Part shown: positions 44,320 through 52,744 of the stretch, piece by piece
Layout: each line of letters begins with the position of its first letter
Position numbering within the stretch: position 1 is the first letter of the stretch
Assembly (NCBI GenBank): GCA_024653355.1
Contig: JANLFQ010000001.1
Location: forward strand, 1-64,000
Origin: a candidate division WOR-3 bacterium
Lineage (GTDB): Bacteria; Hydrothermota; Tepidihabitantia; Tepidihabitantales; Tepidihabitantaceae
Direction of reading: 5' to 3'
Length of the DNA stretch: 64,000 nt
Notes under the pieces: generated by a model
What the model saw: the letters and a program-made list of their open reading frames with translations, nothing else
The model's database searches: none
Told to the model about the DNA's origin: nothing
Translations under genes and position numbers: made by a program

Positions 44320-45019
44320 GGCCAAAGCGCCTTTCGCGGCGCGAGAACTCTTCAATCGCTTCAAGTAGTTGTTTTTTGCGAAAATCGGGCCAGAGGGTTT
44401 CGGTAAAGTACAGTTCGGCATAGGCGAGGTGCCAGAGGAGGAAGTTGGAGATGCGCTTTTCGCCGCCGGTGCGAATCAAAAGGTCGATGTCCGGCAACTC
44501 CGGGTCGTAAAGAAAACGGCGAAACTGTTCTTCGGAATCGGGCGGATTGGCAATTTTACCCTTGCGGCCCAGTTCCCAGATTTGCTGGCAGGCGTCAATT
44601 ATTTCGGTTCTGCCGCCGTAACTTAAAGCGATGGTAAAAGTTAAGCCGGTATTTTGCTTCGTTTCAGCAACGAGCGCCGCCACCTTTTTTTGAACCGTTT
44701 CCGGAAAGTCCGATAATCGGCCGATGGCACGGAAACGGACATTGTTTTTTATCATATCAGCGCGTTGTTCATCAACTGCCCGGTCAATCAAGTTTATCAG
44801 GTTGTCAACTTCTTTCTTGGGTCTTTGCCAGTTCTCGGTTGAGAATGTAAAGACGGTGAGGAATCGCACGCCAATTTCACCACAGGCCTCAACAATTTCG
44901 CGCAATGCCTTTACGCCCTGGCGATGACCGAAAGTGCGAGGTAGACCACGCCGTCTTGCCCAGCGGCCGTTGCCGTCCATTATTGCGGCGATATGAACCG
45001 GTATACGAAGTTTCGGCAT
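44303..45019 (-). CDS. uppS: Isoprenyl transferase (undecaprenyl diphosphate synthase) UppS
   Basis: Builds the C55 carrier lipid for cell-wall synthesis from farnesyl-PP and IPP. Seen: HIAAIMDGNGRWARRRGLPRTFGH cut at its core with the catalytic Asp near residue 14, FTFSTENW, ALSYGGRTEI, LPDIDLLIRTGGEKRISNFLLW and the final YFTETLWPDF. Start at the ATG at 45019 rather than the TTG at 45025. It sits between frr and cdsA, the usual order. Confidence 0.95.
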   Translation of the reverse strand: MPKLRIPVHIAAIMDGNGRWARRRGLPRTFGHRQGVKALREIVEACGEIGVRFLTVFTFSTENWQRPKKEVDNLINLIDRAVDEQRADMIKNNVRFRAIGRLSDFPETVQKKVAALVAETKQNTGLTFTIALSYGGRTEIIDACQQIWELGRKGKIANPPDSEEQFRRFLYDPELPDIDLLIRTGGEKRISNFLLWHLAYAELYFTETLWPDFRKKQLLEAIEEFSRRERRFGRVKEE

Positions 45020-45065
45020 TATCAATTCTGTTTGACTTATCGGAACGGGTTACGGATTATGATGT

Positions 45066-45623
45066 CTACCGCTCCATTATCTCGGCCTGTTTTTTCTCTA
45101 AAAGTTCATCGACCTTTTTGATGAACTCGTCGGTTATCTCCTGGATTTTTTTCTGGGCAAGTTTGGCGTCGTCTTCGGAGATTTTTTTCTCTTTTTCCAG
45201 TTTTTTAGCCTCTTCATTAAAGTCGCGTCGGACCGCCCGGATTGCGACGCGGGTGTCTTCTGCCAGTTTGGCGCAAAGTTTTCCCAGTTCCCGGCGTCGT
45301 TCCTCACTGAGCGGCGGGATGGGGATGCGGACGAGATTGGCTTCAACTTTGGGTGTGAGACCCAGTTCGGCTTTGAGAATTGCCTTTTCAATCTCGGGCA
45401 ACAGCGTACGGTCCCAGGGTTGGACTACCAGTTGGCGGGGTTCAGGGACCGAAATGTTTGCGACCTGTTTTAAAGGGGTTGGTGTGTTGTAGTAATTAAC
45501 CTTGATACCATCGAGAATCGCGGGATTGGCACGGGCGGTGCGAATACGGGCAAATTCACCAGCGAGTACTTCGAGCGCCTTTGTCATCTTGCTACGACAT
45601 TCATTGTAAAGTTTTTCTAACAT
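45066..45623 (-). CDS. frr: Ribosome recycling factor
   Basis: Splits post-termination ribosomes with EF-G. Seen: RTARANPAILDGIKVNYY in the N-terminal helix, TPLKQVANISVPEPRQLVVQPWD cut to its conserved core, and PPLSEERRRELGKL. 185 residues, normal. It overlaps the pyrH stop by 7 nt and is co-transcribed. Confidence 0.97.
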   Translation of the reverse strand: MLEKLYNECRSKMTKALEVLAGEFARIRTARANPAILDGIKVNYYNTPTPLKQVANISVPEPRQLVVQPWDRTLLPEIEKAILKAELGLTPKVEANLVRIPIPPLSEERRRELGKLCAKLAEDTRVAIRAVRRDFNEEAKKLEKEKKISEDDAKLAQKKIQEITDEFIKKVDELLEKKQAEIMER

Positions 45624-46297
45624 ACACAGCTCCCGATTTTTTTACCTCCGATTATTTTTAGAATAGCATCAGGCTGGTTTATGTCAAACACGACAATCGG
45701 GATTCGATGTTCCCGACAGAGGGCAAATGCGGTTTGGTCCATTACCTTTAGTCCTTCGGCTAAAGCCTGTTCATAGGTGATGCGGGGGTAGAATTGGGCA
45801 TCGGGGTATTTCTCGGGGTCAGCAGAAAAAATCCCCGGAACCTTTGTTCCTTTGAGGATTATTTCCATATTCAGTTCGAGAGCGCGCAGGGCTGCGGCGG
45901 AATCGGTGGAAAAGAATGGGTTACCGGTACCGCCGGAGAGGACGAGGATTTTGCCTTCTTCAAGGAGCAACCGCGCCTGGTTGATGGTGTACTGGGGGAC
46001 AAATTTCCCCACCGGGATGGCGGCGAGGTGACAGACCGGGGCTTCGGGTTTTAATTTCTCGGTAAGTATGATGCCATTGATTACGGTGGCGAGCATCCCA
46101 GCCTGGTCTGCAGCAACGGGGTCAAACTGCCGGGCAGTTCGGCCCCGGATGATATTGCCGCCGCCCAGTACCAGTGCCAGTTTCACCCCCTTTTTATGAG
46201 CCCGAATTAACTGGCGTACAATATCACCGATAAGCGCATCACGCTGAAAGATTTCACCGGACAGTTTTAAAAGGACGCGGTGGTAGGTGCTACTCAC
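45617..46297 (-). CDS. pyrH: UMP kinase PyrH
   Basis: Phosphorylates UMP to UDP. Seen: RVLLKLSGEIFQ near the N-terminus, VLGGGNIIRGR, GGTGNPFFSTDSAAALRA and DQTAFALCREHRIPIVVFD. The frame is open further upstream into tsf, but the GTG at 46297 overlaps the tsf stop by 8 nt and puts the first strand at residue 6, as in the family; about 226 residues. Order tsf-pyrH-frr is canonical. Confidence 0.94.
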   Translation of the reverse strand: MSSTYHRVLLKLSGEIFQRDALIGDIVRQLIRAHKKGVKLALVLGGGNIIRGRTARQFDPVAADQAGMLATVINGIILTEKLKPEAPVCHLAAIPVGKFVPQYTINQARLLLEEGKILVLSGGTGNPFFSTDSAAALRALELNMEIILKGTKVPGIFSADPEKYPDAQFYPRITYEQALAEGLKVMDQTAFALCREHRIPIVVFDINQPDAILKIIGGKKIGSCVC

Positions 46298-46883
46298 CCA
46301 GTTTAAACCGGGCGTATCGTCGGATGACGATGTTTTCGCCAAACTTTGCGATGTTCTCTTTTAAATAGTCACCGACGGTTTTTTCCGGTGCTTTGACGAA
46401 CTGCTGTTCGAGAAGACAGACCTCAGCGTAAAATTTTTCGACCTTACCCTGGACGATTTTCTCAACAACCGGCGCCGGTTTTCCGGTCTGGGCGGCTTGC
46501 TCTTGATAGATGCGTTTTTCCCGTTCTATCACTTCCTGGGGCACCTGAGTGCGGTCGATGGCGATTGGGTCACAGGCGGCGATGTGCATCGCAATGTCCC
46601 GGACAAAACGCCGAAATTCCTGGTTGCGGGCAACAAAATCGGTTTCGGTGTCTACTTCAATCAGGACGCCAAGACGTTCTCCGGGGTGGATATAGGCGTC
46701 AATGACACCAGCAGCGGTGGGCCGCTCTGCCTTTTTGGCTGCTTTGGCAATGCCTCGTTTGCGTAGTATTTCAATTGCCTGGTCGATGTTACCTTGCGCC
46801 TCTTCAAGCGCAGTTTTGCAATCCATAACTCCGGCACCGGTTCGACGGCGCAGTTCAACAACTTTTTCCATTGGTTGAGCCAT
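46290..46883 (-). CDS. tsf: Elongation factor Ts
   Basis: Nucleotide exchange factor for EF-Tu. Seen: the RRRTGAGVMDCKTALEEA signature near residue 11 and the core TDFVARNQEFR. At about 197 residues it is the short form, with one core domain and the C-terminal helices, rather than the ~283-residue E. coli form. AAGGGAGG sits 7 nt before the ATG at 46883; the ATG at 46889, which overlaps the rpsB stop, is too close to it. Confidence 0.95.
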   Translation of the reverse strand: MAQPMEKVVELRRRTGAGVMDCKTALEEAQGNIDQAIEILRKRGIAKAAKKAERPTAAGVIDAYIHPGERLGVLIEVDTETDFVARNQEFRRFVRDIAMHIAACDPIAIDRTQVPQEVIEREKRIYQEQAAQTGKPAPVVEKIVQGKVEKFYAEVCLLEQQFVKAPEKTVGDYLKENIAKFGENIVIRRYARFKLGE

Positions 46884-46885
46884 AG

Positions 46886-47614
46886 TCATACCTCCCTTGA
46901 TTGTTCGTTTGCCCCCATACCTTCAGTTTCAAACTGTTTTTTGCCTTCCATTACCGCATTGGCGATGATGCTGGTAACGAGTCGGATAGAGCGTAGGGCA
47001 TCATCATTCCCTGGTATCGGATAGTCGATCAGTTCGGGGTCGCCATTGGTGTCAATGAGGGCGATGATTGGGACCTTCATCCGTCGGGCTTCAGCGACCG
47101 CGGTGGCTTCACGCACCGGGTCAACGACAAATATCGCTCCGGGCAACCGGTCGAGCTGCTGGAGACCGGCAAACAGTTTGGCGAGTTTTCGGTACTCCCG
47201 TTGCAGTCGCATCACCTCTTTTTTGGTGGCGTTGAGTTGCGGTTGGTTGAGCAGTTGCTCCAGTTTTGCCAGCCGATTGATGCGGGTGGTGATGACCTCA
47301 AAGTTCGTAAGGATACCTCCCACCCACCGGACCGTGACATAACAGGAGTTACAGCGTTTTGCCTCTTCTTCAATTATCGGTCTTGCCTGGGGTTTTGTGC
47401 CGACAAAGATAATCTCTTTCCCCGATTCGGTAACCGAGCGCACGACATCGTAAGCGGTGCGAAGCCGTTCGAGGGTTTTTTCGAGGTCGATGATGAAGAT
47501 GCCGTTTCTTTTCCCGAAGATGTAGGGTTTCATCTTCGGATTCCAACGCCGGGAATGATGTCCAAAATGGAGCCCGGCTTCAAGTAGTTGTTTAATGGTT
47601 AACGTTTGGTCCAC
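46886..47614 (-). CDS. rpsB: Ribosomal protein uS2
   Basis: Seen: [25 protein letters not shown] cut at its conserved core, [10 protein letters not shown] and [26 protein letters not shown] with the S2 signature. 242 residues. Its start overlaps the rpsI 3' end by 16 nt. Confidence 0.97.
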   Translation of the reverse strand: MDQTLTIKQLLEAGLHFGHHSRRWNPKMKPYIFGKRNGIFIIDLEKTLERLRTAYDVVRSVTESGKEIIFVGTKPQARPIIEEEAKRCNSCYVTVRWVGGILTNFEVITTRINRLAKLEQLLNQPQLNATKKEVMRLQREYRKLAKLFAGLQQLDRLPGAIFVVDPVREATAVAEARRMKVPIIALIDTNGDPELIDYPIPGNDDALRSIRLVTSIIANAVMEGKKQFETEGMGANEQSREV

Positions 47615-47988
47615 TGGAACCGCTTCCTTCTTTTTGCCAATCCATACTTCATTCTTTCCTTTTCCCGCGGGTCGCGCTTCAGGAGCGCTGCCGCCTTAAG
47701 CTGGGCGCGCAGGTCCGGGTTGTAGGTCAGCAGCGCCCGGGCTGCACCCAGCGCTACCGCTCCTGCCTGCGCGGCTAAACCGCCGCCCGCGACGGTACAT
47801 TTAATCCCGAATGTTGCCCGCGTTCCGGTTATCTCCAAAGGTGCCAATGCCATTTGTACAAGGTCGCTCCGGCCGAAATATGTTTCGAAAGGTTTGCCGT
47901 TGACTGTGCTTTCGGCAATACCCGGGATAAGACGGACTTTGGCGACGGCGGTTTTTCTTGAGCCGGTTGCAAAGTATACTTGATTCAT
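47599..47988 (-). CDS. rpsI: Ribosomal protein uS9
   Basis: Seen: [18 protein letters not shown] at the N-terminus, [21 protein letters not shown], and the basic tail ending KRFQWTKR with the P-site-reaching K-R. 129 residues. One base lies between it and the rplM stop, the classic rplM-rpsI pair. Confidence 0.97.
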   Translation of the reverse strand: MNQVYFATGSRKTAVAKVRLIPGIAESTVNGKPFETYFGRSDLVQMALAPLEITGTRATFGIKCTVAGGGLAAQAGAVALGAARALLTYNPDLRAQLKAAALLKRDPREKERMKYGLAKRRKRFQWTKR

Positions 47989-47989
47989 A

Positions 47990-48421
47990 TTATTCTATGT
48001 CTACCGGTATAAGCTTCTGTGCCTGGTGCGGATGCTCTGCTCCCACATAGATGTGCAGACGGCGAATCCGTTTCGCCTGAAGGCGATTTTTGGGTAGCAT
48101 CCGTAGGACCGCCAGTTGCAGAGGGCGGGTGGGAAATCGAGCAATCGTTTCCCGATAAGTTCGCATCTTCAGTTTTCCCGGAAGGGTGGAGTGCCGGTAA
48201 TAAATCTTTTGCTCTGATTTGTTACCGGTGACCCGAATACCCTGGGCGTTTATTACCACCACATGGTCCCCGGCATCGACGTGCGGGGTATAGTTGGGGC
48301 GGTGTTTTCCCATGAGCAGTCGGGCGATGCGGGTCGCAAGCCGCCCCAGGACCTGCTCATTGGCGTCAATGAGATACCATTCGCCTTTCATTTCCGATTT
48401 TTTTGCTGTCGAAGTTTTCAT
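47990..48421 (-). CDS. rplM: Ribosomal protein uL13
   Basis: Seen: WYLIDANEQVLGRLATRIARLLMGKHRP cut at its core, DHVVVINAQGIRVTGNK, and RMLPKNRL. The ATG at 48421 (MKTSTAKKSEMKG) is chosen: the promoter's -10 box ends 10 nt upstream, so the longer frame to 48460 would be mostly untranscribed. 143 residues, a usual size. First gene of the rplM-rpsI-rpsB-tsf-pyrH-frr-uppS-cdsA run. Confidence 0.95.
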   Translation of the reverse strand: MKTSTAKKSEMKGEWYLIDANEQVLGRLATRIARLLMGKHRPNYTPHVDAGDHVVVINAQGIRVTGNKSEQKIYYRHSTLPGKLKMRTYRETIARFPTRPLQLAVLRMLPKNRLQAKRIRRLHIYVGAEHPHQAQKLIPVDIE

Positions 48422-48431
48422 CGTAACAAAC

Positions 48432-48460
48432 GTTATACCAGATTTATTGCCTGTTGTCAA
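48432..48460 (-). promoter_or_regulatory. Promoter of the rplM operon (near-leaderless)
   Basis: Minus strand: TTGACA (48460-48455), 17 bp, TATAAC (48437-48432), then 10 nt to the ATG at 48421, in the short gap after ssb. Confidence 0.65.
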
Positions 48461-48498
48461 TCTTTGCCTTGTTGAAGTTTAAGCGCCATTTCATAGGT

Positions 48499-48966
48499 TC
48501 AGAATGGTATGTCATCGAGCTGGTCTTTAGGGATGTCGGGTTCTTCATCAACGGGTGGGATGGCGTCGATTTCGGTATCTTCAGGTCCGGGTGCCGCGCT
48601 GCGGTCGAGAATCTGAACACTTCGGCCATAGATGTTGACCTCACTTCTCTTTTCACCGGTTGGGCTATCCCAGGCACGACTGCGTAACTCGCCGTTGATT
48701 AATACGGCAATTCCTTTCTTCAACCGATCGCTTAAACGTTCCGCCAGTTTTGCCCAGATGGTAACATTGAAGTAGTAGGTTTCGTCTTTCCAGTTTTCGT
48801 CATTTTCTTTGAAGCGGCGGTTGACGGCGATACGAAATGAACAGACCGGGGTGCCTTTCGGTGTGAAGCGCAAATCGGCGTCGGCGGTGAGTCGGCCCAT
48901 AATAATTACGGTGTTGAGATAACCGAGCCGTAAATTACCGGGGCTGTTACGCTGCTGGTCAGCCAT
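48499..48966 (-). CDS. ssb: Single-stranded DNA-binding protein
   Basis: Seen: OB fold starting LNTVIIMGRLTADADLRFTP, FNVTIWAKLAERLSDRL, GELRSRAWDSPTGEKR, an acidic linker, and the C-terminal DDIPF tip that binds partner proteins. 155 residues. It overlaps the rpsF end by 8 nt. The usual next genes rpsR and rplI are absent here; the rplM promoter follows instead. Confidence 0.96.
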   Translation of the reverse strand: MADQQRNSPGNLRLGYLNTVIIMGRLTADADLRFTPKGTPVCSFRIAVNRRFKENDENWKDETYYFNVTIWAKLAERLSDRLKKGIAVLINGELRSRAWDSPTGEKRSEVNIYGRSVQILDRSAAPGPEDTEIDAIPPVDEEPDIPKDQLDDIPF

Positions 48967-49330
48967 TGTTCACCTCATCAGGGGTTGAGTTATCGGTCGG
49001 CGTTGAGGCGCTTTTGGGCGCCGCTGTTTCGATGCCGGCAGGCGCATGGGGCAGACGGAAAAATGAGAGACGGAAGATTTCTTCACGGTGCATTAAGTCC
49101 TGGCGCACCTTTTCCGGCAGGGCAGCCGGACCAAGAAAAGTGATGAAGTAGTAGATTGCTTCGCGTTGTTTGCGAATCGGGTAGGCGAGGGCGCGGCGTT
49201 CGGAGCGAATGTCGTAAAACCTCTCGGCGCCATGGCTTTTCAAGAGGTTGACCAGTTCCTCCTGGAGCCGCGCGCCGTCTTTTTCTGATAGGTTCGGGTC
49301 AACGATTAATGTTAGTTCATAGTTGTTCAC
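48959..49330 (-). CDS. rpsF: Ribosomal protein bS6
   Basis: Seen: NYELTLIVDPNLSEK at the N-terminus, RRALAYPIRKQREAIYYFITF, and a Thr/Ser/Pro-rich C-terminal tail. 123 residues. AAAGGAGG lies just upstream. It follows ychF by 11 nt. Confidence 0.94.
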   Translation of the reverse strand: MNNYELTLIVDPNLSEKDGARLQEELVNLLKSHGAERFYDIRSERRALAYPIRKQREAIYYFITFLGPAALPEKVRQDLMHREEIFRLSFFRLPHAPAGIETAAPKSASTPTDNSTPDEVNNG

Positions 49331-49341
49331 GGGTCCTCCTT

Positions 49342-50394
49342 TTATTTAAATCTGATTAACAGGACATCACCGTCCTGTATTTGATAATTTTTACCTTCAA
49401 TTTTTACTTTACCCGCATCCTGGGCGGCTTTAAAACTACCGGCGCTGATGAGTTCCTGATAAGAGATAACCTCCGCTTTGATGAAACCTTTGCCGATGTC
49501 GGTGTGAATCATATAGGCGGCTTCAAGGGCGGTTGTACCAATTGGTGCCGACCAGGCGCGCGACTCTTCACCTTTGACGGTATAGAAACGGATGAGGTTC
49601 AGGGCGGCAAAACAGCGCTGAACGATGCCGGCCGGTCCTTCCGGCGCAAGGTTCAGGCTGGCACGCAACTCGCGTTTGTCCGGTTCCGGAAGGTCGGCAA
49701 TCTCCTGTTCAAGGGCGGCGGAGAAGAGCAGGTTGGTGCGCGCCGCGAGCCGGGGGAATTTATTTGAGTCCACGGGCTGTTCGTCGCTGCAGTTGATGGC
49801 GTAGACGATTGGTTTGAGGATAAACAGGTTAAACTCCCGGACCGCCTGTTTTTCATCGGATGTCAACGATGGCGGGGTAAAACCCTGGCTGAGTGCGACG
49901 GTTAGTTTCTCGAGTGCCGAGATGAGGGTGTTTCTTTCCGGTGTTGCCGGTTCTTTGCGGGCGGTGGCGAGACGGCGTTCGACAATTGTCAGGTCCGCCA
50001 GTGCCAGTTCGCTTTCAACAATTGCCACATCCCGTTCCGGGTCAACAGAATCAAATATGTGCGTGATGTCCGGTGTGGTGAAGTTGCGCACCAGATGGAG
50101 GATGAGATGTGACTCCCGGATGTGAGCCAGGAACTTGTTGCCCAAACCTTCGCCCTGACTGGCTCCTTTTACCAGACCGGCAATGTCAACAAAGTCGATG
50201 TGTGCCGGGGTTACCTTGCGGGGTTTTATTATCTGGGCGAGTATTTCCAGCCTTTCATCCGGTACCGTAACTACCCCGACATTCTTTTCAACCGTGGTGA
50301 AGGGAAACAGGTCAACGCGGGCGTGGGCGCCGGTCAGAAGGTTGAATAGCGAAGTTTTACCGACATTGGGCAAGCCGACGATGCCAACCTTCAT
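49342..50394 (-). CDS. ychF: Ribosome-associated ATPase/GTPase YchF
   Basis: An Obg-family, ATP-preferring NTPase linked to stress and translation. Seen: P-loop GLPNVGKTSLFN at the N-terminus, VDIAGLVKGASQGEGLGNKFLAHIR with the G3 motif, a helical insertion, YAINCSDEQ, and a C-terminal TGS domain (GTTALEAAYMIHTDIGKGFI). 350 residues. It overlaps pth by 4 nt, a pairing found in many bacteria. Confidence 0.95.
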   Translation of the reverse strand: MKVGIVGLPNVGKTSLFNLLTGAHARVDLFPFTTVEKNVGVVTVPDERLEILAQIIKPRKVTPAHIDFVDIAGLVKGASQGEGLGNKFLAHIRESHLILHLVRNFTTPDITHIFDSVDPERDVAIVESELALADLTIVERRLATARKEPATPERNTLISALEKLTVALSQGFTPPSLTSDEKQAVREFNLFILKPIVYAINCSDEQPVDSNKFPRLAARTNLLFSAALEQEIADLPEPDKRELRASLNLAPEGPAGIVQRCFAALNLIRFYTVKGEESRAWSAPIGTTALEAAYMIHTDIGKGFIKAEVISYQELISAGSFKAAQDAGKVKIEGKNYQIQDGDVLLIRFK

Positions 50395-50984
50395 TTTAAG
50401 TTCTCCGGTGGAGCGGTTGTCGTGCTGGGATGATGTTGGGCAGGGGCATTTATCAGATTCATCGTCTTCTCGATGCCATCGGTGACCACCGAGAGGCAGG
50501 CGTCAGCCGCGCGTTCGAGGATTTCCGGCAGAAGTTGGGTCTCTTCCGGGGTAAAGGGCGATAGGACATATTCTACCGCATCCATTCCCTGCGGGGCACC
50601 AATCCCGATGCGCAGGCGCGGGAAGTCGTTGCGATTCAGGTGATAGATTATTGATGCGAGGCCCTTGTGACCACCATCCGAACCTTTGGGTCGGAGCCGA
50701 AGCTGTCCAAAGGGCAAAGCAAGGTCATCCACAACCACAAGGAATTCGTCGGGCTGGGCGGTTAGTTGTTCCCGGACCACGACACCCGATTCGTTCATAT
50801 AGAGGAGCGGTTTGACCAGGAAAATATCGGTGTTGGCGTAACGGGCGCGTGCCAGGAACCTACCGGGTAAATGGTGGAACCTTACACCCAGGCGCCGGGC
50901 AACTGTATCAACGGTCATAAAACCTATGTTGTGCCGGGTCGGGGCGTAACGTGGTCCCGGGTTCCCCAGTCCGAAGATGGTCAT
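50391..50984 (-). CDS. pth: Peptidyl-tRNA hydrolase Pth
   Basis: Recycles peptidyl-tRNA. Seen: IFGLGNPGPRYAPTRHNIGFM with the catalytic His, LVKPLLYMNESG, VVDDLALPFGQLRLRPKGSDGGHKGL. The open frame extends into the rplY tail with a run of Lys/Arg that belongs to rplY in another frame. The ATG at 50984, one base after the rplY stop, fits the family. 197 residues. Confidence 0.94.
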   Translation of the reverse strand: MTIFGLGNPGPRYAPTRHNIGFMTVDTVARRLGVRFHHLPGRFLARARYANTDIFLVKPLLYMNESGVVVREQLTAQPDEFLVVVDDLALPFGQLRLRPKGSDGGHKGLASIIYHLNRNDFPRLRIGIGAPQGMDAVEYVLSPFTPEETQLLPEILERAADACLSVVTDGIEKTMNLINAPAQHHPSTTTAPPENLK

Positions 50985-50985
50985 C

Positions 50986-51687
50986 TCACTTTTCCTTCTT
51001 CTTTTCTTCTTTTTTCTCTTCGCCTGCCTTACCTTTCTCTTCGGTCGCTTCTTCTTCACCTTCCTCCTTCTTTGCCTTAATCACTTCCGGTTCAGCAACG
51101 GCTTCGGTGGGCGCCGGGGTCGCAATTGCGGCAGCAAGCTTACGGGGAGTCAGGATGGTGACGATGGCAGATTCACCCGGCAGGAGAAATTCAACCTCTT
51201 CGTACTTCAGGTCCGAGATATGGATTGAGTGTCCCATTTTCAGTTGGGTGATGTCAATGTCAAAATGCTCCGGAATTTTGTCAATCGTTGCCCGCACCGG
51301 GATTTCATGGAGCACGAGTTCGAGCATCCCGCCCTGTTTTACACCTTCGGCGGTACCGTGGAGCCGCACCGGCACACTCATCGTAATCTTCTCGTCCGGA
51401 TGGACCTTCTGGAAGTCGATATGAAGGAAGGCGTTGTTGATTGGGTTGCGCTGAATCGTTTTGATAACACAGCGTACAACACCCTGACCGTCAATTTCGA
51501 GGTCAACAATTGGTGTGCGTCCCCTCAGTTCGCTGAGCAGGCGTTGAAACTCGTGGGCGGACAGTGTTAAAAGTGTTGAAGGGTCACCATGACCGTACAT
51601 TACGGCGGGCAGTTGTCCTGCCCGGCGCATTTTGCGCATTTTTGATTTTCCAGTTTCGGTTCTGATTTTTGCCTTGATCTGTGCCAT
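50986..51687 (-). CDS. rplY: Ribosomal protein bL25 (Ctc-type), with charged tail
   Basis: Binds 5S rRNA. Seen: the L25 domain with GKSKMRKMRRAGQLPAVMYG, VHPDEKITMSVPVRLHGTAEG and the CTC beta domain with GVKQGGMLELVLHEIPV. After about residue 185 there is an extension of about 45 residues made almost only of Glu, Lys and Ala, absent from E. coli L25. AAAGGAG precedes the ATG. It is 9 nt after prs. Confidence 0.93.
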   Translation of the reverse strand: MAQIKAKIRTETGKSKMRKMRRAGQLPAVMYGHGDPSTLLTLSAHEFQRLLSELRGRTPIVDLEIDGQGVVRCVIKTIQRNPINNAFLHIDFQKVHPDEKITMSVPVRLHGTAEGVKQGGMLELVLHEIPVRATIDKIPEHFDIDITQLKMGHSIHISDLKYEEVEFLLPGESAIVTILTPRKLAAAIATPAPTEAVAEPEVIKAKKEEGEEEATEEKGKAGEEKKEEKKKEK

Positions 51688-51696
51688 AACACTCCT

Positions 51697-52635
51697 TTAT
51701 ATAAAAAGGGAACTTACCGACTCTTCGCGGTGAATCCTTAAAATTGCTTCCGCCAGCAATGCGGAGACGGAAAGCAGCTTGATTTTCGGATGGTTCTTTT
51801 CCGGCGGTTGAGCAATGGTATCGGTAATCACCACTTCGGCGATTTGGGAATCAGCGATAAGTTGCACCGCATTACGGGAAAAGATACCATGGGTGGCGGT
51901 AGCATTAACCGACCGGGCGCCGGCATTGAGCAATGCATCAGCTGCCCGGAGTAAAGTGCCACCGGTATCAATCATATCGTCGAAAATGAGGGCTTCCATA
52001 CCGGCAACATCACCGACGACCCGCAGCGCTTCGCTCTGGTTGGGTGCGGCGCGGCGTTTGTCGATGATGGCGATGGGAATCTTGTCGCCCAGGCGCTCGG
52101 CAAAACCTCTTGCCCGGTGGGCGCGGCCCGTATCGGGCGCAACCACCACCAAGTTTTCGGTCCGGGCAGCGAAGTATTTAACCAAAACCGGTGTGGAAAA
52201 AAGATGGTCCACCGGGATGTCAAAATAACCCTGAATCTGGTCGGCGTGCAGGTCCATGGTTAAAACCCGGTCGATGCCGGCACGGGTCAACATATTGGCA
52301 ATCAACTTCGCGGAGAGCGGAACCCGAGGTTTGTCTTTTCGGTCCTGGCGCGCATAGCCGTAATAAGGGATAACCGCGGTGATGCGGCGGGCTGAGGCGC
52401 GTTTCAGGGCATCAATCATCAAAAGGAGTTCAAGGATGTTTTCTGCCGGGGGTGGGGTGGGTTGAATTACAAATACATCTTTTCCGCGAACATTCTCGTT
52501 GATGTTGATTCGGATTTCGCCGTCGGCAAAGTTAGTTATTTCAGCGGCACCAAGGGGTACATCAAGGTGCCGGGAGATTTTTTCTGCCAGCGGCCGGTTT
52601 GCCCGGCCCGAAAACAGTTTCAAATCCTCTGCCAT
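51697..52635 (-). CDS. prs: Ribose-phosphate pyrophosphokinase
   Basis: Makes PRPP for nucleotide, His and Trp synthesis. Seen: KLFSGRANRPLAEKI, YYGYARQDRKDKPRVPLSAKL, DLHADQIQGYFDIPVDHL, and the PRPP loop IFDDMIDTGGTLLRA. 312 residues. GGGAGGAAAGG precedes the ATG. It lies downstream of tRNA-Gln and ispE on the same strand; ispE-prs clustering is common. Confidence 0.97.
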   Translation of the reverse strand: MAEDLKLFSGRANRPLAEKISRHLDVPLGAAEITNFADGEIRININENVRGKDVFVIQPTPPPAENILELLLMIDALKRASARRITAVIPYYGYARQDRKDKPRVPLSAKLIANMLTRAGIDRVLTMDLHADQIQGYFDIPVDHLFSTPVLVKYFAARTENLVVVAPDTGRAHRARGFAERLGDKIPIAIIDKRRAAPNQSEALRVVGDVAGMEALIFDDMIDTGGTLLRAADALLNAGARSVNATATHGIFSRNAVQLIADSQIAEVVITDTIAQPPEKNHPKIKLLSVSALLAEAILRIHREESVSSLFI

Positions 52636-52672
52636 CCTTTCCTCCCGTAACCGGGTATACGCTGTTTTTACG

Positions 52673-52744
52673 CTGGGGTGGAAGGAGTCGAACCTTCACG
52701 CCAGGATCCAAAGTCCTGTGTCCTGCCAGTTAGACAACACCCCA
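52673..52744 (-). tRNA. tRNA-Gln (TTG)
   Basis: Minus strand, 72 nt, no encoded CCA. Acceptor TGGGGTG pairs with CACCCCA; the anticodon arm is CAGGA-CTTTGGA-TCCTG with anticodon TTG; the T arm is GAAGG-TTCGACT-CCTTC. The first 15 nt are also the last four codons plus stop of ispE, so the tRNA must be cut from, or compete with, the ispE message. Confidence 0.94.

Noticed and set aside
50985-51059. Lys/Arg-rich N-terminal extension of pth as a possible RNA-binding domain
   Set aside because: The residues come from the rplY tail read in another frame; the Pth family start is the ATG at 50984.
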